64,000 nucleotides of DNA from contig JAUCBJ010009041.1 in assembly GCA_032718475.1 (NCBI GenBank), positions 84,124 to 148,123 on the forward strand. The letters run 5' to 3'. The position numbers were made by a program, and so were the translations under genes. The DNA comes from Nemertoderma westbladi. Its lineage: Eukaryota; Xenacoelomorpha; Nemertodermatida; Nemertodermatidae. Numbering within the stretch: position 1 is the first letter of the stretch; every line of letters begins with the position of its first letter. The notes under the pieces are model-generated. The model saw only the letters and a list, made by a program, of their open reading frames with translations. It searched no databases and was not told the origin of the DNA. Below are positions 1 through 10,082 of the stretch, one piece after another.

Positions 1-33
1 GGGAATACCGGGGAAACTTCACATGCTGACATG

Positions 34-276
34 GGCAGAAACTCCAGTACTCATTTAGCTACACCATTTATAGCCACCGGTGGTGTTATAACCGGATTGA
101 ATTGAATTGAATTGAATTAAGGATGCAAGACAGCTATGTCTCGCTAAACCCTTCAAAGCATTCGTGCCGAAACGAAAACTACATTGGCCACCATGGCAGT
201 GTTGAACCCACAACCTCCGAGAGACTGAGAGATGTGTATTAAATATAACCACTACACCAAGGTGGGCTCTGAACCA
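34..276 (-). repeat. tRNA-derived SINE, copy 1
   Basis: On the minus strand this stretch begins with an A-box-like TTGGTGTAGTGGTT, followed about 45 bases later by a B-box-like GTTGTGGGTTCAA. It continues into a body containing TTTCGGCACGAATGCTTT and ends near TAGCTAAATGAGTACTGGAG. The same order of blocks recurs at 44094-44276, so this is a dispersed family and not a tRNA gene. This copy carries an extra ATTGA pentamer run and a CCACCGGTGG-containing insertion near its 3' end. Family name unknown to me; assignment as a tRNA-headed SINE is inferred from the A/B boxes. Confidence 0.6.
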
Positions 277-290
277 AGGTGGACAAAGTG

Positions 291-413
291 TCAGATGCCG
301 TCAGATCAGATCAGCAGATAAGGACAGACGTTATTAGCCATCCTAATTACGGATTATGCTCTGATGCGAGGTAGAATAAAACGTCTGTCCTTATCTGATC
401 TGACGGCATCTGA
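291..413. repeat. Inverted repeat (hairpin)
   Basis: The left arm (291-331) reads TCAGATGCCGTCAGATCAGA onward to AAGGACAGACGTT. The right arm (378-413) is its reverse complement, except that the left arm has a short extra TCAGC. The loop is about 46 bases. It abuts the SINE and may be a small non-autonomous DNA element; no clear target duplication was seen. Confidence 0.6.
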
Positions 414-416
414 TCC

Positions 417-1126
417 TATAACCAATCAGGAGAAAGAGATATAGTTAAATAGCCAATAGGGGATCAGGTTGCCATGTTACGTATCAGTATAATCATATGA
501 CATACTGTAGCAGTGCAGTAGGCATTCAGGCATACTGGTATGCAGCCAAGGCAGCAAAGGCATGTTAAAAATGCGATATAGGATGAAGGATGGCGGGTAT
601 GAAAGTTCTATGATTGCCCCAGCAAAGATGGATAGTTTCAGATGTAAACAACTTTCGCAGATTTAGTTGGTGTTGAAACATTAATAATTTATTAAAAACA
701 ATGCAGCCTTTCTGCCTTTGCTGCAATATTTTAGTAATCTTTCTTGTTAATAGATAATTATTGCTACCATGGGAACGCTGCTAAATGAAAACTGACATGT
801 TTTAGAAAAATAGCTACCATTCTAGAACAATACCATTATTTTAAAAACATATTGCTACATTTTATTGAATATTAGTTTTGGGAAATTTTGGTATACTGGG
901 AGCTAAACCTGTTTTGTTATAACGGTGATATATGGTTCCAAAGATATACCCATATTTGAAATATTTTTATTTTTCATCAATTTAATCTCATTCCACTCTG
1001 TTTCAAAATAATGACTTTATAACAAATATTTATGCCAATAAAAAACAACAATCAAGATGTGACTACAAATCACTTTAAAATGACAAGTGACATCTAAATG
1101 GCATTTCAGACAACACTTCTTCACAG
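417..1126. other. Non-coding stretch, no feature recognised
   Basis: AT-rich sequence upstream of the 1127 exon. I see no long open frame, RNA gene or strong repeat. It is probably intron of the gene whose 3' exons follow, judged only from position. Confidence 0.4.
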
Positions 1127-1212
1127 GTTACCATGACTACCACTACAGATGCAATTGAAGATGACTCAGATATGACACAAACGAATGACTTGACACCTCC
1201 CACAAAAGAGAG
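1127..1212 (+). CDS. Penultimate coding exon of an unidentified gene (partial, enters from left)
   Basis: An 86-bp open segment is bounded by a good acceptor (CACTTCTTCACAG) and a donor (AGAG|GTTAGT). It reads without stops for 28 codons plus two bases. The peptide is acidic and Ser/Thr rich, containing TTTTDAIEDDSD and DLTPPTKE. Its two trailing bases join in frame with the first base of the exon at 2379 to make an Arg codon, which supports both splice calls. I do not recognise the protein. The gene's 5' part lies outside or was not detectable in the first kilobase. Confidence 0.42.
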
Positions 1213-1389
1213 GTTAGTTCTTTTAGTATATTCACTTTAATTTATATATTTATCATAATTGTTCTTAGATGATTTCTGCAAAGATGATTCCTTCGATAAT
1301 GACATTTTTGAATACTAAATCCTATTTATTTAATCCTACTTGGGCCGGGGGCATATTCCCAAACCTTACACTAGTAGGAAAAAATCATG

Positions 1390-1590
1390 TAAGGAATGGA
1401 GATAGGGGTCGAACTAGTGTAAGAGTTTTATACTCAGTTTGCAGGTAGAAAGTATTCCAAACGCTGTAAGGAATGGAGAGAGGGGTCGAACTAGTATAAC
1501 GGTTTTTATATTCAGTTGATAGGTAGAAAGTGTTACAAACGCTGTAAGGAATGGAGAAATTGGGTGAAAAATCATGCAAGGGTTATTATA
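1390..1590. repeat. Tandem direct repeat, 77-bp unit, about 2.5 copies
   Basis: Successive units start at GTAAGGAATGGAGA and run through GGGGTCGAACTAGT to CAAACGCT. Two are nearly full copies; a third diverges after GTAAGGAATGGAGAAA. Short frames here are repeat artefacts. It lies in the presumed last intron of the upstream gene. Confidence 0.65.
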
Positions 1591-1639
1591 CCAACAGTAT
1601 TAGAAGAATAGACTTAGACTAACATGTGATATTATTCCA

Positions 1640-1925
1640 GGCAGTAGAACATTGGATTATGGTTTATACAGGGCTGCATGAGCTGCCCCCCACACATAAG
1701 GACAACACTGCGCACAATATTGTGCTTTGGCAGCCCCATAGAGAAAATAAGCATGATGGACAGCCCATGACTTTCTTAAGACGCCTCCTAAAGGACACTG
1801 GCCTTGAAGATGCAGCTAATCTCGCGAAAGTCATGGGGGGTAGGGAATTGTGGCGGTGCAACTTTGTTGATAACCGGCATAGCATTCTTAATGTACGCTG
1901 CATTTGGCTTGCCAATTGTGGATTG
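1640..1925 (+). pseudogene. LINE ORF2 C-terminal tail fragment, copy 1
   Basis: The plus-strand frame contains LWQPHRENKHDGQPMTF and then a segment with DTGLED and GRELWR. This matches the pattern seen at the extreme C-terminus of some non-LTR retrotransposon polyproteins (LWxP..G.P.TF...D.GL...DR..WR). Related tails occur at 35930-36180 and 47349-47521. The reverse-transcriptase pseudogene at 41692-43062 breaks off just before this domain, so all may be one family. Family assignment is from motif memory. Confidence 0.55.
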
Positions 1926-1926
1926 C

Positions 1927-1973
1927 ATCATGACCTACTATAACAGGTTATAACTGTTATAGTAGGTCATGAT
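1927..1973. repeat. Perfect 20-bp inverted repeat
   Basis: ATCATGACCTACTATAACAG at 1927-1946 is followed after seven bases by its exact reverse complement at 1954-1973. The stem would be 20 bp with a 7-base loop. It lies directly downstream of the LINE tail fragment and could be a remnant of its 3' region or an independent hairpin. Confidence 0.75.
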
Positions 1974-2378
1974 TGCATCCAACAGTTATCCAACGGTTAT
2001 CCAACAGAGCAAGCGCCATTTTCATGGCCATGTTAGTTTTCGTGCTGTGCTCCCTTTCGCGCACCCATCTCCAGTACTTTTGTACTAAGATTTTCAATAG
2101 TTTTCATAATTCACTACAATTAATTTATTTGCGATATATAGCGGTTTTTTGGATGCTGAATGCGATTATAGAACTGCAATATGTATAAAAATATATTCGT
2201 GAAATTTTTTCGTAATTTTTAAAGTGTCATCTGGGGTACAAATAAAACAAGTACTGCAAATATGTTAGTCAAAAATCACGTCAAGAGCTTCAGTTCATTC
2301 AAATTTTGCCTCCTTCCTGTTGGTACATGACTTGAATTTGCACAACTCAATGCAATGATGTTGATGTTTGTTTTGTAG

Positions 2379-2460
2379 GCAGATACAGAGTGAGTACAAA
2401 ACAAAGACTCAACACCCAATTATAAAGAAAAATTCTGGAAACCCAGGAGGAGTTGAGTGA
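2379..2460 (+). CDS. Terminal coding exon of the unidentified upstream gene
   Basis: The acceptor GTTTGTTTTGTAG precedes an 82-bp open segment ending in TGA at 2458-2460. Joined to the 1127-1212 exon the frame continues as Arg-Gln-Ile-Gln and then a basic tail containing KTKTQHPIIKKNS, ending GGVE. An AATAAA at about 2645 could be the polyadenylation signal of a short 3' UTR. Function unknown; the C-terminal tail shows no domain I recognise. Confidence 0.42.
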
Positions 2461-2830
2461 AACTACAGTATATATCGTAGCTTAAGTGTCATAAGAGACG
2501 AGGCCCTAAGTAGATTTTTGTTGGATTTTACTTTTTTATACAATTCCACACTTTAACACATATGCTCTATCAGCTGGTGAAGTTTTGAAAATTGTCTAAT
2601 GTTTATTCTAACTGATAGACGTACTTTAGATACATTGGACAACAATAAATAATATATTTTTTTTACCAGAATATCGTTTTATGATATTGAAATGAAGATG
2701 TATGATATACTATATGACGACATACGATGACATACGATGACATGAGTAGTAGAAGAAACATAGTTCTGAACGAACTCCTCCCTAGCTTGGGCTACGGCTC
2801 GCATCTCGGAGGCAATTAAAAAATGCCAAA
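2461..2830. other. Probable 3' UTR and boundary before the virus-like element
   Basis: AT-rich; contains AATAAA at about 2645 and a short run of ACGATGACAT repeats near 2720. Nothing else is supported. Confidence 0.3.
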
Positions 2831-2875
2831 TTTCTGCGCTAAATCGAGGTGTTTAATGACCATCTGTCACCATCA

Positions 2876-3060
2876 ATATTGATTCGCGTCGTTGCCTTCA
2901 ACCCATCGTTGCTTATCACCTACGCGTAGCCTAACCTCGCGATGCCTGCCTTACTCGACAACTGTTACCACCCGTGAGTATTGATTCGCGTCGTTGCATC
3001 AACCAACCATCGCATATTCATCTTCGCGTAACCTAACTTCTCAACGCATGGCTAGCCCCC
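2876..3060. repeat. Imperfect direct repeats, about 100-bp period
   Basis: ATTGATTCGCGTCGTTGC occurs at about 2879 and again at about 2980. Each is followed by similar blocks (CAACC, CATCG, CGCGTA.CCTAAC). They lie at the left edge of the virus-like element and may belong to its terminal or promoter region; that is inference from position. Confidence 0.5.
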
Positions 3061-3630
3061 ACTACGCTATTATATTATATCGAATCGATTGCCAACTCAC
3101 CACCACCGCTACTCCTCGACGGCTGTCGCCAAACCAATCCAGTCCAACGCTATTATGATACGTGTTGAAATTCCGCCACGTTCCACCTACACGTATACGA
3201 ACATTTCCATAGTAGTTACTCAAGCTAACCGATCCCGTAGCATCTGTGCCATATTGAAAGGCTTCCACAGCTAACATTATACTGTACGTTTTTTATTATA
3301 ATAATTATTGATTATTACACACACAACCCTATGATTCATATTCTTTCACGTATTTCCTATCCACGCAATCAACCAGCCAGCTATTCATCCACGTTGCTCC
3401 CCATCTCTTTTCTTATTCGTTGATGATTATGACACGTACCATCTCTTCTTCGTTGACTATGCCACATCGCAAATTTTTATATATATAAGTGAATGTTTTT
3501 AATAAAATTCATCACTTGTAATCTTCTTCATGGTAATATATTGATACCATATCTAATTTTTTTGTTCTCACTCTGACATTGTGTTTTTTTCCTTAATAAT
3601 TTATACATTATCTTACTCGTTGTATATTCG

Positions 3631-3792
3631 TTGGTCGGAAAACGACACCTCATAAAATGATACTGATTCCAGCATTGGGTATCGCCTCAAAAACGAAAAT
3701 CTGAGCTACGTGTCTCGCTCAATCTTTGTTTTTGAGTCGATACCTAATGTCGAACTCAGCATCATTTTTCTAAGGCGTCGTCTTCCGACCAA
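3631..3792. repeat. Long imperfect inverted repeat, about 73-bp arms
   Basis: The left arm (3631-3703) starts TTGGTCGGAAAACGACACC and includes GGGTATCGCCTCAAAAACGA. The right arm (3720-3792) is its imperfect reverse complement, ending GGCGTCGTCTTCCGACCAA. The loop is about 16 bases (AGCTACGTGTCTCGCT). It sits 100 bases upstream of the first element gene. It could be a replication origin, a displaced terminal hairpin or a MITE inserted in the element. Confidence 0.7.
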
Positions 3793-3892
3793 ACACAATT
3801 TTAGAGTGAGAACTATGGTGTCAATTTATTACAGCGATACGGTTTAAAATTTATCACTTGTAATATTTTTCGTATTTATTATTATTATTATT

Positions 3893-4960
3893 ATGGCCTT
3901 AACGCAAAAAACCGGAGCAACAAATAGCTGGAAATTTACTTACAATAAATATACTTGTACCGTCGTTCACAGCAAGTATTTTATTGTGGAATCTCAGGAG
4001 GACAACGAATCAATTTGTTTTTCCCATCAAGATACCCGCTATTTGTTAGACATTCTAGAAACAACCAACAACAACAACCAACATCAATCCAGACCAGCAA
4101 TTATACCAGGTAGGATATATCCCACTCCTCGTTTTGCGCGGGGAAATTTGAATATTTCCATCAACCCCACATCGGGTGATGTTTACGTTCAGAAACAAGG
4201 CAAATGTAAAGTTCTCAACAAAGCTTTTACTGAAGTTCTAATTCAATACAGAGGGAAATTATTGCAATTTCTCTCTCCACCGCTAGAGATTATTAGCGAT
4301 CAATTCTACATTGAATTATCAAATCCAGAGTTTATTGGATTTGTAACAGCTTTTAAAGGAACCAACTATGTTGGCTTATGGAAAATCAGCCTCAGATACA
4401 CTGATAGTGTTGGTTTTAACTATTGTACGGGTTTCAATTTGTCAAAACAGGAACTAACTGTTTTGCTGCGAGAGTGGGACAACCAAGTCGCTGAAACAGA
4501 CAAGCATCTTTTTGATAAAAATATCATTCAATTATCAGACCGTCTCAAAATGATTAAAACCAATAATAAAAAAATTATTATCACCAACACCGATAATTCT
4601 ACGGAAGTAGGCGCCGGCGGAAATTCTATCGAGTTGCATTACTTGAATGATAAAGCCCATATTAGTTTTCTCAAAGAATCGCTGGATGGCGTTTCTCTTA
4701 CTGAAGCCCACGTTGACGGCTTTGTCCTTTTGGATAAACCTAAAGCGTTCGTAGAGATCCCATCACCTAATCCGGATGTTGAAGAGAGCTGCTCTCAACC
4801 GCAACAGGTCTTTCCCGAAATATTACCTCGGAAGCCAAGATCATCGAGTAAATTTACCAACACATCACCTGCAAAGAAACAGAAAGTTGTCAGTAACCCA
4901 GTTCTAGTAGAGCCTGTTACTAATTCTCCATGGAAACCAGATTATTATCCTAACATGTAA
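3893..4960 (+). CDS. Virus-like element protein, possible PC4-like ssDNA-binding domain
   Basis: This 355-codon frame starts at the ATG that follows an ATT-triplet leader. The mid region (about residues 145-200) has the layout of a PC4/p15 fold: alternating hydrophobic strands, FKG, a basic-aromatic stretch, then GFNLSKQELTVLL resembling the K-G-I-x-L-x(4)-W/L helix entry of PC4. An N-terminal segment ending near SHQDTRYLLDIL could be a second degenerate copy. The C-terminus is low complexity, Pro/Ser rich, with a nuclear-localisation-like PAKKQKV. Members of the PC4 family bind ssDNA and act in transcription and replication. The call rests on pattern alone; an unrelated viral fold is possible. 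It lies upstream of the polymerase in the same direction. Confidence 0.4.
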   Translation: MALTQKTGATNSWKFTYNKYTCTVVHSKYFIVESQEDNESICFSHQDTRYLLDILETTNNNNQHQSRPAIIPGRIYPTPRFARGNLNISINPTSGDVYVQKQGKCKVLNKAFTEVLIQYRGKLLQFLSPPLEIISDQFYIELSNPEFIGFVTAFKGTNYVGLWKISLRYTDSVGFNYCTGFNLSKQELTVLLREWDNQVAETDKHLFDKNIIQLSDRLKMIKTNNKKIIITNTDNSTEVGAGGNSIELHYLNDKAHISFLKESLDGVSLTEAHVDGFVLLDKPKAFVEIPSPNPDVEESCSQPQQVFPEILPRKPRSSSKFTNTSPAKKQKVVSNPVLVEPVTNSPWKPDYYPNM

Positions 4961-5143
4961 GCCTAATCATAAGTTAAACTCTTTGCGGTTTCCAATAGTC
5001 ATAAGCGATTGGTGATTGGTTTAAAATTATTTCCCTTGCTAGCATATAAATGTTTAGATGTAGTCAATATCATATCATTTCATTTTATTTTAATTTTTGG
5101 AGATATTTTATTATTATTATTATTTATCTAAACAAACTTCAAC
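4961..5143 (+). promoter_or_regulatory. Intergenic leader with TATA-like box before the polymerase
   Basis: CATATAAATG at 5043-5052 lies about 95 bases upstream of the polymerase ATG. An ATT-triplet run at about 5108-5124 lies in the presumed leader, like the ATT run directly before the 3893 start. A similar TATATAAATGG box precedes the 198-codon gene on the other strand. Confidence 0.35.
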
Positions 5144-6964
5144 ATGGATAAAATAACAATATGTTGTTCATTCTGTCATATGAATGTAACTAGACATAAT
5201 TATTTACGCCACCTACGGTCACATTTTGAAGGTTATTCTTGTTTAAAGTGTCATGTCGTGACTTCATGCAGCGAAATTTGTAAACGACATGAAACGACTA
5301 CTGGTTGTAAAGAAATGCAGTTCCGTACCTATCAATTAACTTGTTCTACCTGTAATAAAGAGTATACATATGACGATTATCTACGACACGACTGTCACTT
5401 GAAATGTTACTACACAAGAAAGCGTAAATTTTCGCAACATAAAAATATAATATCCAGAAAAAACTTAAGGGTGGCTCTTGGCACATGCGCAACAATTTTT
5501 ACGAGGGAACAAGAAGCTCACGATAATCGTCTTGAAATTTATGTCCACGACCTCCCAACTTCTAGAGATTATCCCGATGTAGAAACAGCAGTAACACAAA
5601 TTCGAGGTAATATTCTTCAGTTAATATTAGACAGATTGAAAGAAATGAATGTTCTTAGACTGTGGTTAGGTCTAAATGTATTAATGTACAGATCACATTT
5701 TTCACAAGGTGAGCAATTGGAAACCTTTTATTTTAATTCTTCTGGTGGTGCTATTAATACTGTAGATTTGCCGCAAAGTTTTGACACATGGTTTGAGTAT
5801 GTTCTGGAAAATATATTACAAAAAATAGCTATCTTTAACACACGTGGTTCGGGGTGGCGTATTAAATCTTTATTAAGGGTTGAAATTAAATTAGCTGAAT
5901 CTAAGTGTAGGTCGTTACTATATAAGGGGCATGGGTATATGGAATTACCTAAAGCTCTATCAGGTAAACGATGTGTTATAAATGTACAATCGGCTGATAA
6001 TAACTGTTTTAAATGGGCAATTATATCCGCAAAATTTAGTAGCAAAGTGAAAGATCACAAATATCGTACTTCATCGTACAAAAATTATATGAGTCATTTC
6101 ATTTTTGACAATGGGAAAAAAGATTATCCAACGCAGTGGCAGTTAGCTATTAAACTTTTTGAAAAACAAAATTCAAAATATATAATTAATTTATTATGTT
6201 GGAATAACGACAACAAACGCACCCCCGTATCTATATTAAGACAACCTCCGTTTAGTAAAATTACACCTGATAAACAGTTATTAAATATATTACTTGTAGT
6301 AAAAAATAACAATGTACCTAAACAGAATCATTATGTTTGCATAACTAACTTGAATCGATTGCTGAATACGAAAGCTCTTCATATCCAAAATAGGAAATAT
6401 TGCGAAAGGGGTTTGGCTCATTTTTTTCGAGCGGAAGTTCTTCATCAACACCGTCTTGCGTGCTACCAAGGAAGAAGACAGCGTGAGAAACTACCTAATA
6501 AAAAAAGAACACACATTAGTTTTACAAATTTAGATAGAACCTTATCCCCATTGTTTGTCACCTACTTTGATATAGAATGTATCTTACAACCGTCAGTTAA
6601 TAATCAAATTATACAGGAGCATATACCGTGTGCTGTGAGTTATTTAATTGTTCCCAATACTGAATTAATTGATGCTCCAAAATGTCATTTGAAAACATTT
6701 GTAAAGACAAATAATAATAATTGTATTCAAGATTTCTTAGATTCATTATATACTGATATAACTGAATTATGTTGTTGGACAGACATATACACTCATAAAA
6801 CCATGTCATTTACTAATATTGATTTTGTAAATTTTGAACAAGCAAAATTTTGTTTTTATTGTAATGTTACTTTAAATAATAATGTTGGGAAAAACAGACA
6901 CCATTCACATATTACAGGTAAATATATTGCGGCAACCTGTAATAGTTGTAACCGAAGTTTATAA
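5144..6964 (+). pseudogene. Protein-primed family B DNA polymerase, N-terminal part (ends at in-frame TAA)
   Basis: This 606-codon frame starts with Cys/His clusters (CCSFCH...HLRSH, CSTC) that look like zinc fingers. It continues with a conserved region containing DNNCFKWAI, known from invertebrate protein-primed polymerases. An exonuclease motif I (YFDIEC, about residue 480) follows, and a Cys/His endonuclease-VII-like knuckle (CFYCN...HHSHITGKY...CNSCN) lies near the end. The TAA at 6962-6964 interrupts between that knuckle and exonuclease motif II. The frame is identical on both sides, so this is one gene broken by a nonsense codon, not two genes. The product would replicate the element in the nucleus using a protein primer. 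Whether the stop is read through, edited, or makes this a pseudogene cannot be told from sequence. Confidence 0.75.
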
Positions 6965-9202
6965 TTGAAGCGATACCTGTATGTACTTTGCGGACACAAT
7001 TCCAACAACTATGATATACATTGTATATTACAAAGCGGATTTAGAGATAAGAAATACACTGATTGGGATATAAAGGTTATACCGAGAAATACAGAACGAT
7101 ATATTTCACTGAGTGCCTTTATCCCAATTAAAAACACTTCTAAGAAAATTGAGTTACGTTTCTTAGACACATATCAATTTTTCAGCTTTTCTTTAAGTAA
7201 TTTAGTTGAGTGTTCAACAAAGGATGTAGCCAGTCATGATATAAGCTCAATTTTACCTATTACTCTACAAGAAATGAAATATTTTTATCCAAACTTGAAT
7301 AACTCAACGATTAAACGGAAAGGAGTATTTCCATACGAGTACTTGACAGATATAAATAAATTTAATGATACTGGTTTGCCGTCTATAAATAATTTTTTTA
7401 GTAACTTAAGTCAAAAAACATGCACAATTGAAGATTATAGGTTTGCGGGAATATCATGGGTAGAATTCGACTGTGTGAATCTCAAAGATTATCTTTTAGC
7501 CTATTTAAAACTCGATGTTTGTTTGCTTGCCGATATATTTGAGAATTTTAGGAATGTTTGTAAACAAAATTACGATTTAGAAGCGGTTTTTTACTGCAGT
7601 ATCGCGTCATTTACCTATGATTGCGCACTAAAATATAATAAATGTAAAATAGAATTAATAAAGGATTATCAGACATATAGAGATTTTGAAAAATCAATTA
7701 GGGGTGGTGTTTCATTTTGTCGAAAACATTATATAGAATCAAATATACCAGGTACAAGTACATATGATTCTACTAAGGAAGAATGCCATATTTTTAATAT
7801 TGATTTTAACTCTTTATATTCTGGGAATTTAAGTAAAAAACTACCCACCTCACAATTCAAAGAAGTAAGTATTAAACATTTAGAGAATGCAATACCAGAA
7901 AAACTAATCGAGTACTTGGTAGATTTAGACATTGAGGGATCTACTGGATATTTTTTAATATGTGATTTAAATTATCCCAAGGCTATTCACGATCAAACAT
8001 TACAATTACCGTTAGCCCCCGAGCATTTAAGTATAAATGAATCAATGCTTTCACCTTATATGCGGGAACAATTTAATAACTTGTCTATACAAAGAGATAC
8101 CTCCCGTAAATATAGAATGTCTATACCAAAACTCATGCTGACACAATTTGATAAAGAGTTTTATCATTTACATTTGAAACTATTAAAATTTTATATAAAA
8201 CATGGATTAATTGTTACTAAACTACATAAATTATATTCTTTTCAACAAGAATTTGTATTTAAAAATTACATCGATTTTAATATTAATCAAAGGCGACTGG
8301 CAAAAAGTTATATTGAAACAGCTGTCGCGAAATTGCTCAATAATTCGCTGTTTGGCAAATCAATAGAGAGGATACGTGACCGATGTAACTTTCGTATCGC
8401 AAATAGCAACGATAAATGCGATCAATTGGTAAATCGTATTAATCATGAACAATTTATAATATACAATAATACACTATCGGGACATTTATTAGTGAAAGAC
8501 TCTGTAACTCTCGATAAGCCTATATTTATTGGTAGCGCTGTGTTGGACTTGGCTAAATTGGATATGTATGATCTGTATTACAATAAATTGCTACCTATTG
8601 AGAAAGAATTAAACTGTCGTATTGAAATTGCTGCATCAGACACTGACTCATTGATAGGTTGTTACTATAATACATCGCAGAATAATTTTTTAAAAGCATT
8701 AATTAAAAATAATATTTTAGATACATCCAATTACCCTAAGGATCACCCGCTCTACAGCGATAAAAATAAATCCAGACTCTATTACTGTAAAGACGAACTA
8801 GCCTCACGTGAAATTAAACAAGCAGTATTTTTAAGACCAAAATTATATTCAATTTTGGAATGGAATAATAAAAATATTCGTAGAGCAAAAGGTATTACAA
8901 GAGCTGTTGTGGAAACGAATATTACACATGAAGAATATTTAAAAGCATATAACTCAAATGAAGAAATAAAAAAAAACATACACAGATTTCAAGCTAAATT
9001 ACATCGTATTTATACCTTAAAGCAAAATAAATTTGCACTCAGTAGCTTTGATGATAAACTTTATTGGCTTAATAAAAATCAATCGCTTCCTTGGGGGCAC
9101 TATAAAACAAACCTCAAAAAACCTATAAAAATATCAAATATACCAATTTATGAAGAACCAAAAGACGACAGTGTTGATGATGAATTATCAAATAGTAAAT
9201 AA
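6965..9202 (+). pseudogene. Protein-primed family B DNA polymerase, C-terminal part (exonuclease and palm)
   Basis: The same frame continues after the TAA for 745 codons, but its first codon is TTG, so it has no natural start. Visible motifs in order: exonuclease II (NSNNYDIH), exonuclease III (YLKLDV), palm motif A (DFNSLYSGNL), motif B (KLLNNSLFGKS), motif C (SDTDSL), and downstream thumb residues. All catalytic acidic residues I can place are present, which implies recent or ongoing constraint. The length fits DNA_pol_B_2-type enzymes once both parts are counted (about 1350 codons). The 3' end overlaps the start of the next frame. Base use is strongly AT-rich. Confidence 0.8.
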
Positions 9203-9731
9203 AAATATAAGTTGTAAGCAGATTATTTATGGACTTAATTTGAAAGAATTAAAAAAGCAATTGAATGGTAAAATTGTACTCAAACCTAATCAGTTTATAT
9301 ATAAGGTATTTGGTGCAACCATATTAATGTTTAGAAACGGACGAATAACAATTCTCGGTAGAAAATATAATTTTAATAAAGTGAAAAAACATATATTAGA
9401 AAAAACAAACATTAATTTGATTTTTAAATCAATCAATTTGTGTACTTATATTTTTAGTATCGATACTGTAATTTATAGGTTACTTATAAATAATATCGGG
9501 TTTTATGTTATATTTGATAATGTTAAACTAGAAATTTCATACGACCCTGAAATATTCAATAACTGTAAAGTCAGAATAAATAATATTGTTGTTGTTTGCT
9601 GTTTCTACACTGGTAAATGTACATTAATGTGTTCCCCGTTTAAATTTCATATATATTATCCTATTTTCAACAAGCTGGTTAATAATTTATTATTGTTTGG
9701 TGTGGGGGTTTTTGATGTAAAATATAATTAG
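9177..9731 (+). CDS. Putative TATA-binding-protein-like protein of the virus-like element
   Basis: The frame is open from 9150, but the paired ATGs at 9177 and 9180, overlapping the polymerase end by about 26 bases, are the likelier start (about 184 codons). Two internal segments look like the two TBP half-sites. The first has KPNQF, then ATILMFRNGRITILG, then a helix. The second has YDPEIFNNCKVRI, then IVVVCCFYTGKCTL and a helix with IYYPIF. TBP has the same order: P..F, (A/V)LIF.SGK(M/V)V.TG, then YEPELFPGLIYR, VLLIF.SGK, IYPIL. This is motif-level resemblance, not a search result. If correct, the element encodes its own promoter-recognition factor. An alternative is an unrelated AT-biased ORF. 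Confidence 0.5.
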   Translation: MMNYQIVNKNISCKQIIYGLNLKELKKQLNGKIVLKPNQFIYKVFGATILMFRNGRITILGRKYNFNKVKKHILEKTNINLIFKSINLCTYIFSIDTVIYRLLINNIGFYVIFDNVKLEISYDPEIFNNCKVRINNIVVVCCFYTGKCTLMCSPFKFHIYYPIFNKLVNNLLLFGVGVFDVKYN

Positions 9732-10082
9732 TACCGGTACGAGTGAAATTTATTGTTGTTGTTGTTGCTGTTTGGTGGTGGTGGAGATTTTTACTGTAAA
9801 ATATATATATTAAATTGAAGGGAGAAGAAATTTATGAATATTTTTTTAAAATCAACAACTAGTTTGAGGAGGGAAATTAACTTCAGTAGTACGATTGTTT
9901 CTTGTAACACTCAAGTAGGCATAGTATACTCAGCAGCCGCGGCTAGCTAACTTGGCATTGTTGCTCACGAGTGAGCCACAATAGCGCATCTGTTACTTAT
10001 GAGTGTGCGTGTGTACAGCAGGCAACGCTAAGCTCGGTGAGAAAAGATTAGGGGTATGTGCTGATATTCATAGTCAAAGACG
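9732..10082. other. Non-coding spacer inside the virus-like element
   Basis: Contains TTG/GTG trinucleotide runs near 9750, an AT-rich stretch, and a GC-richer segment at 9930-10040. No gene supported. Confidence 0.4.

Noticed and set aside
5728-6045. 105-codon minus-strand frame inside the polymerase
   Set aside because: Shadow of the polymerase coding strand without motifs.
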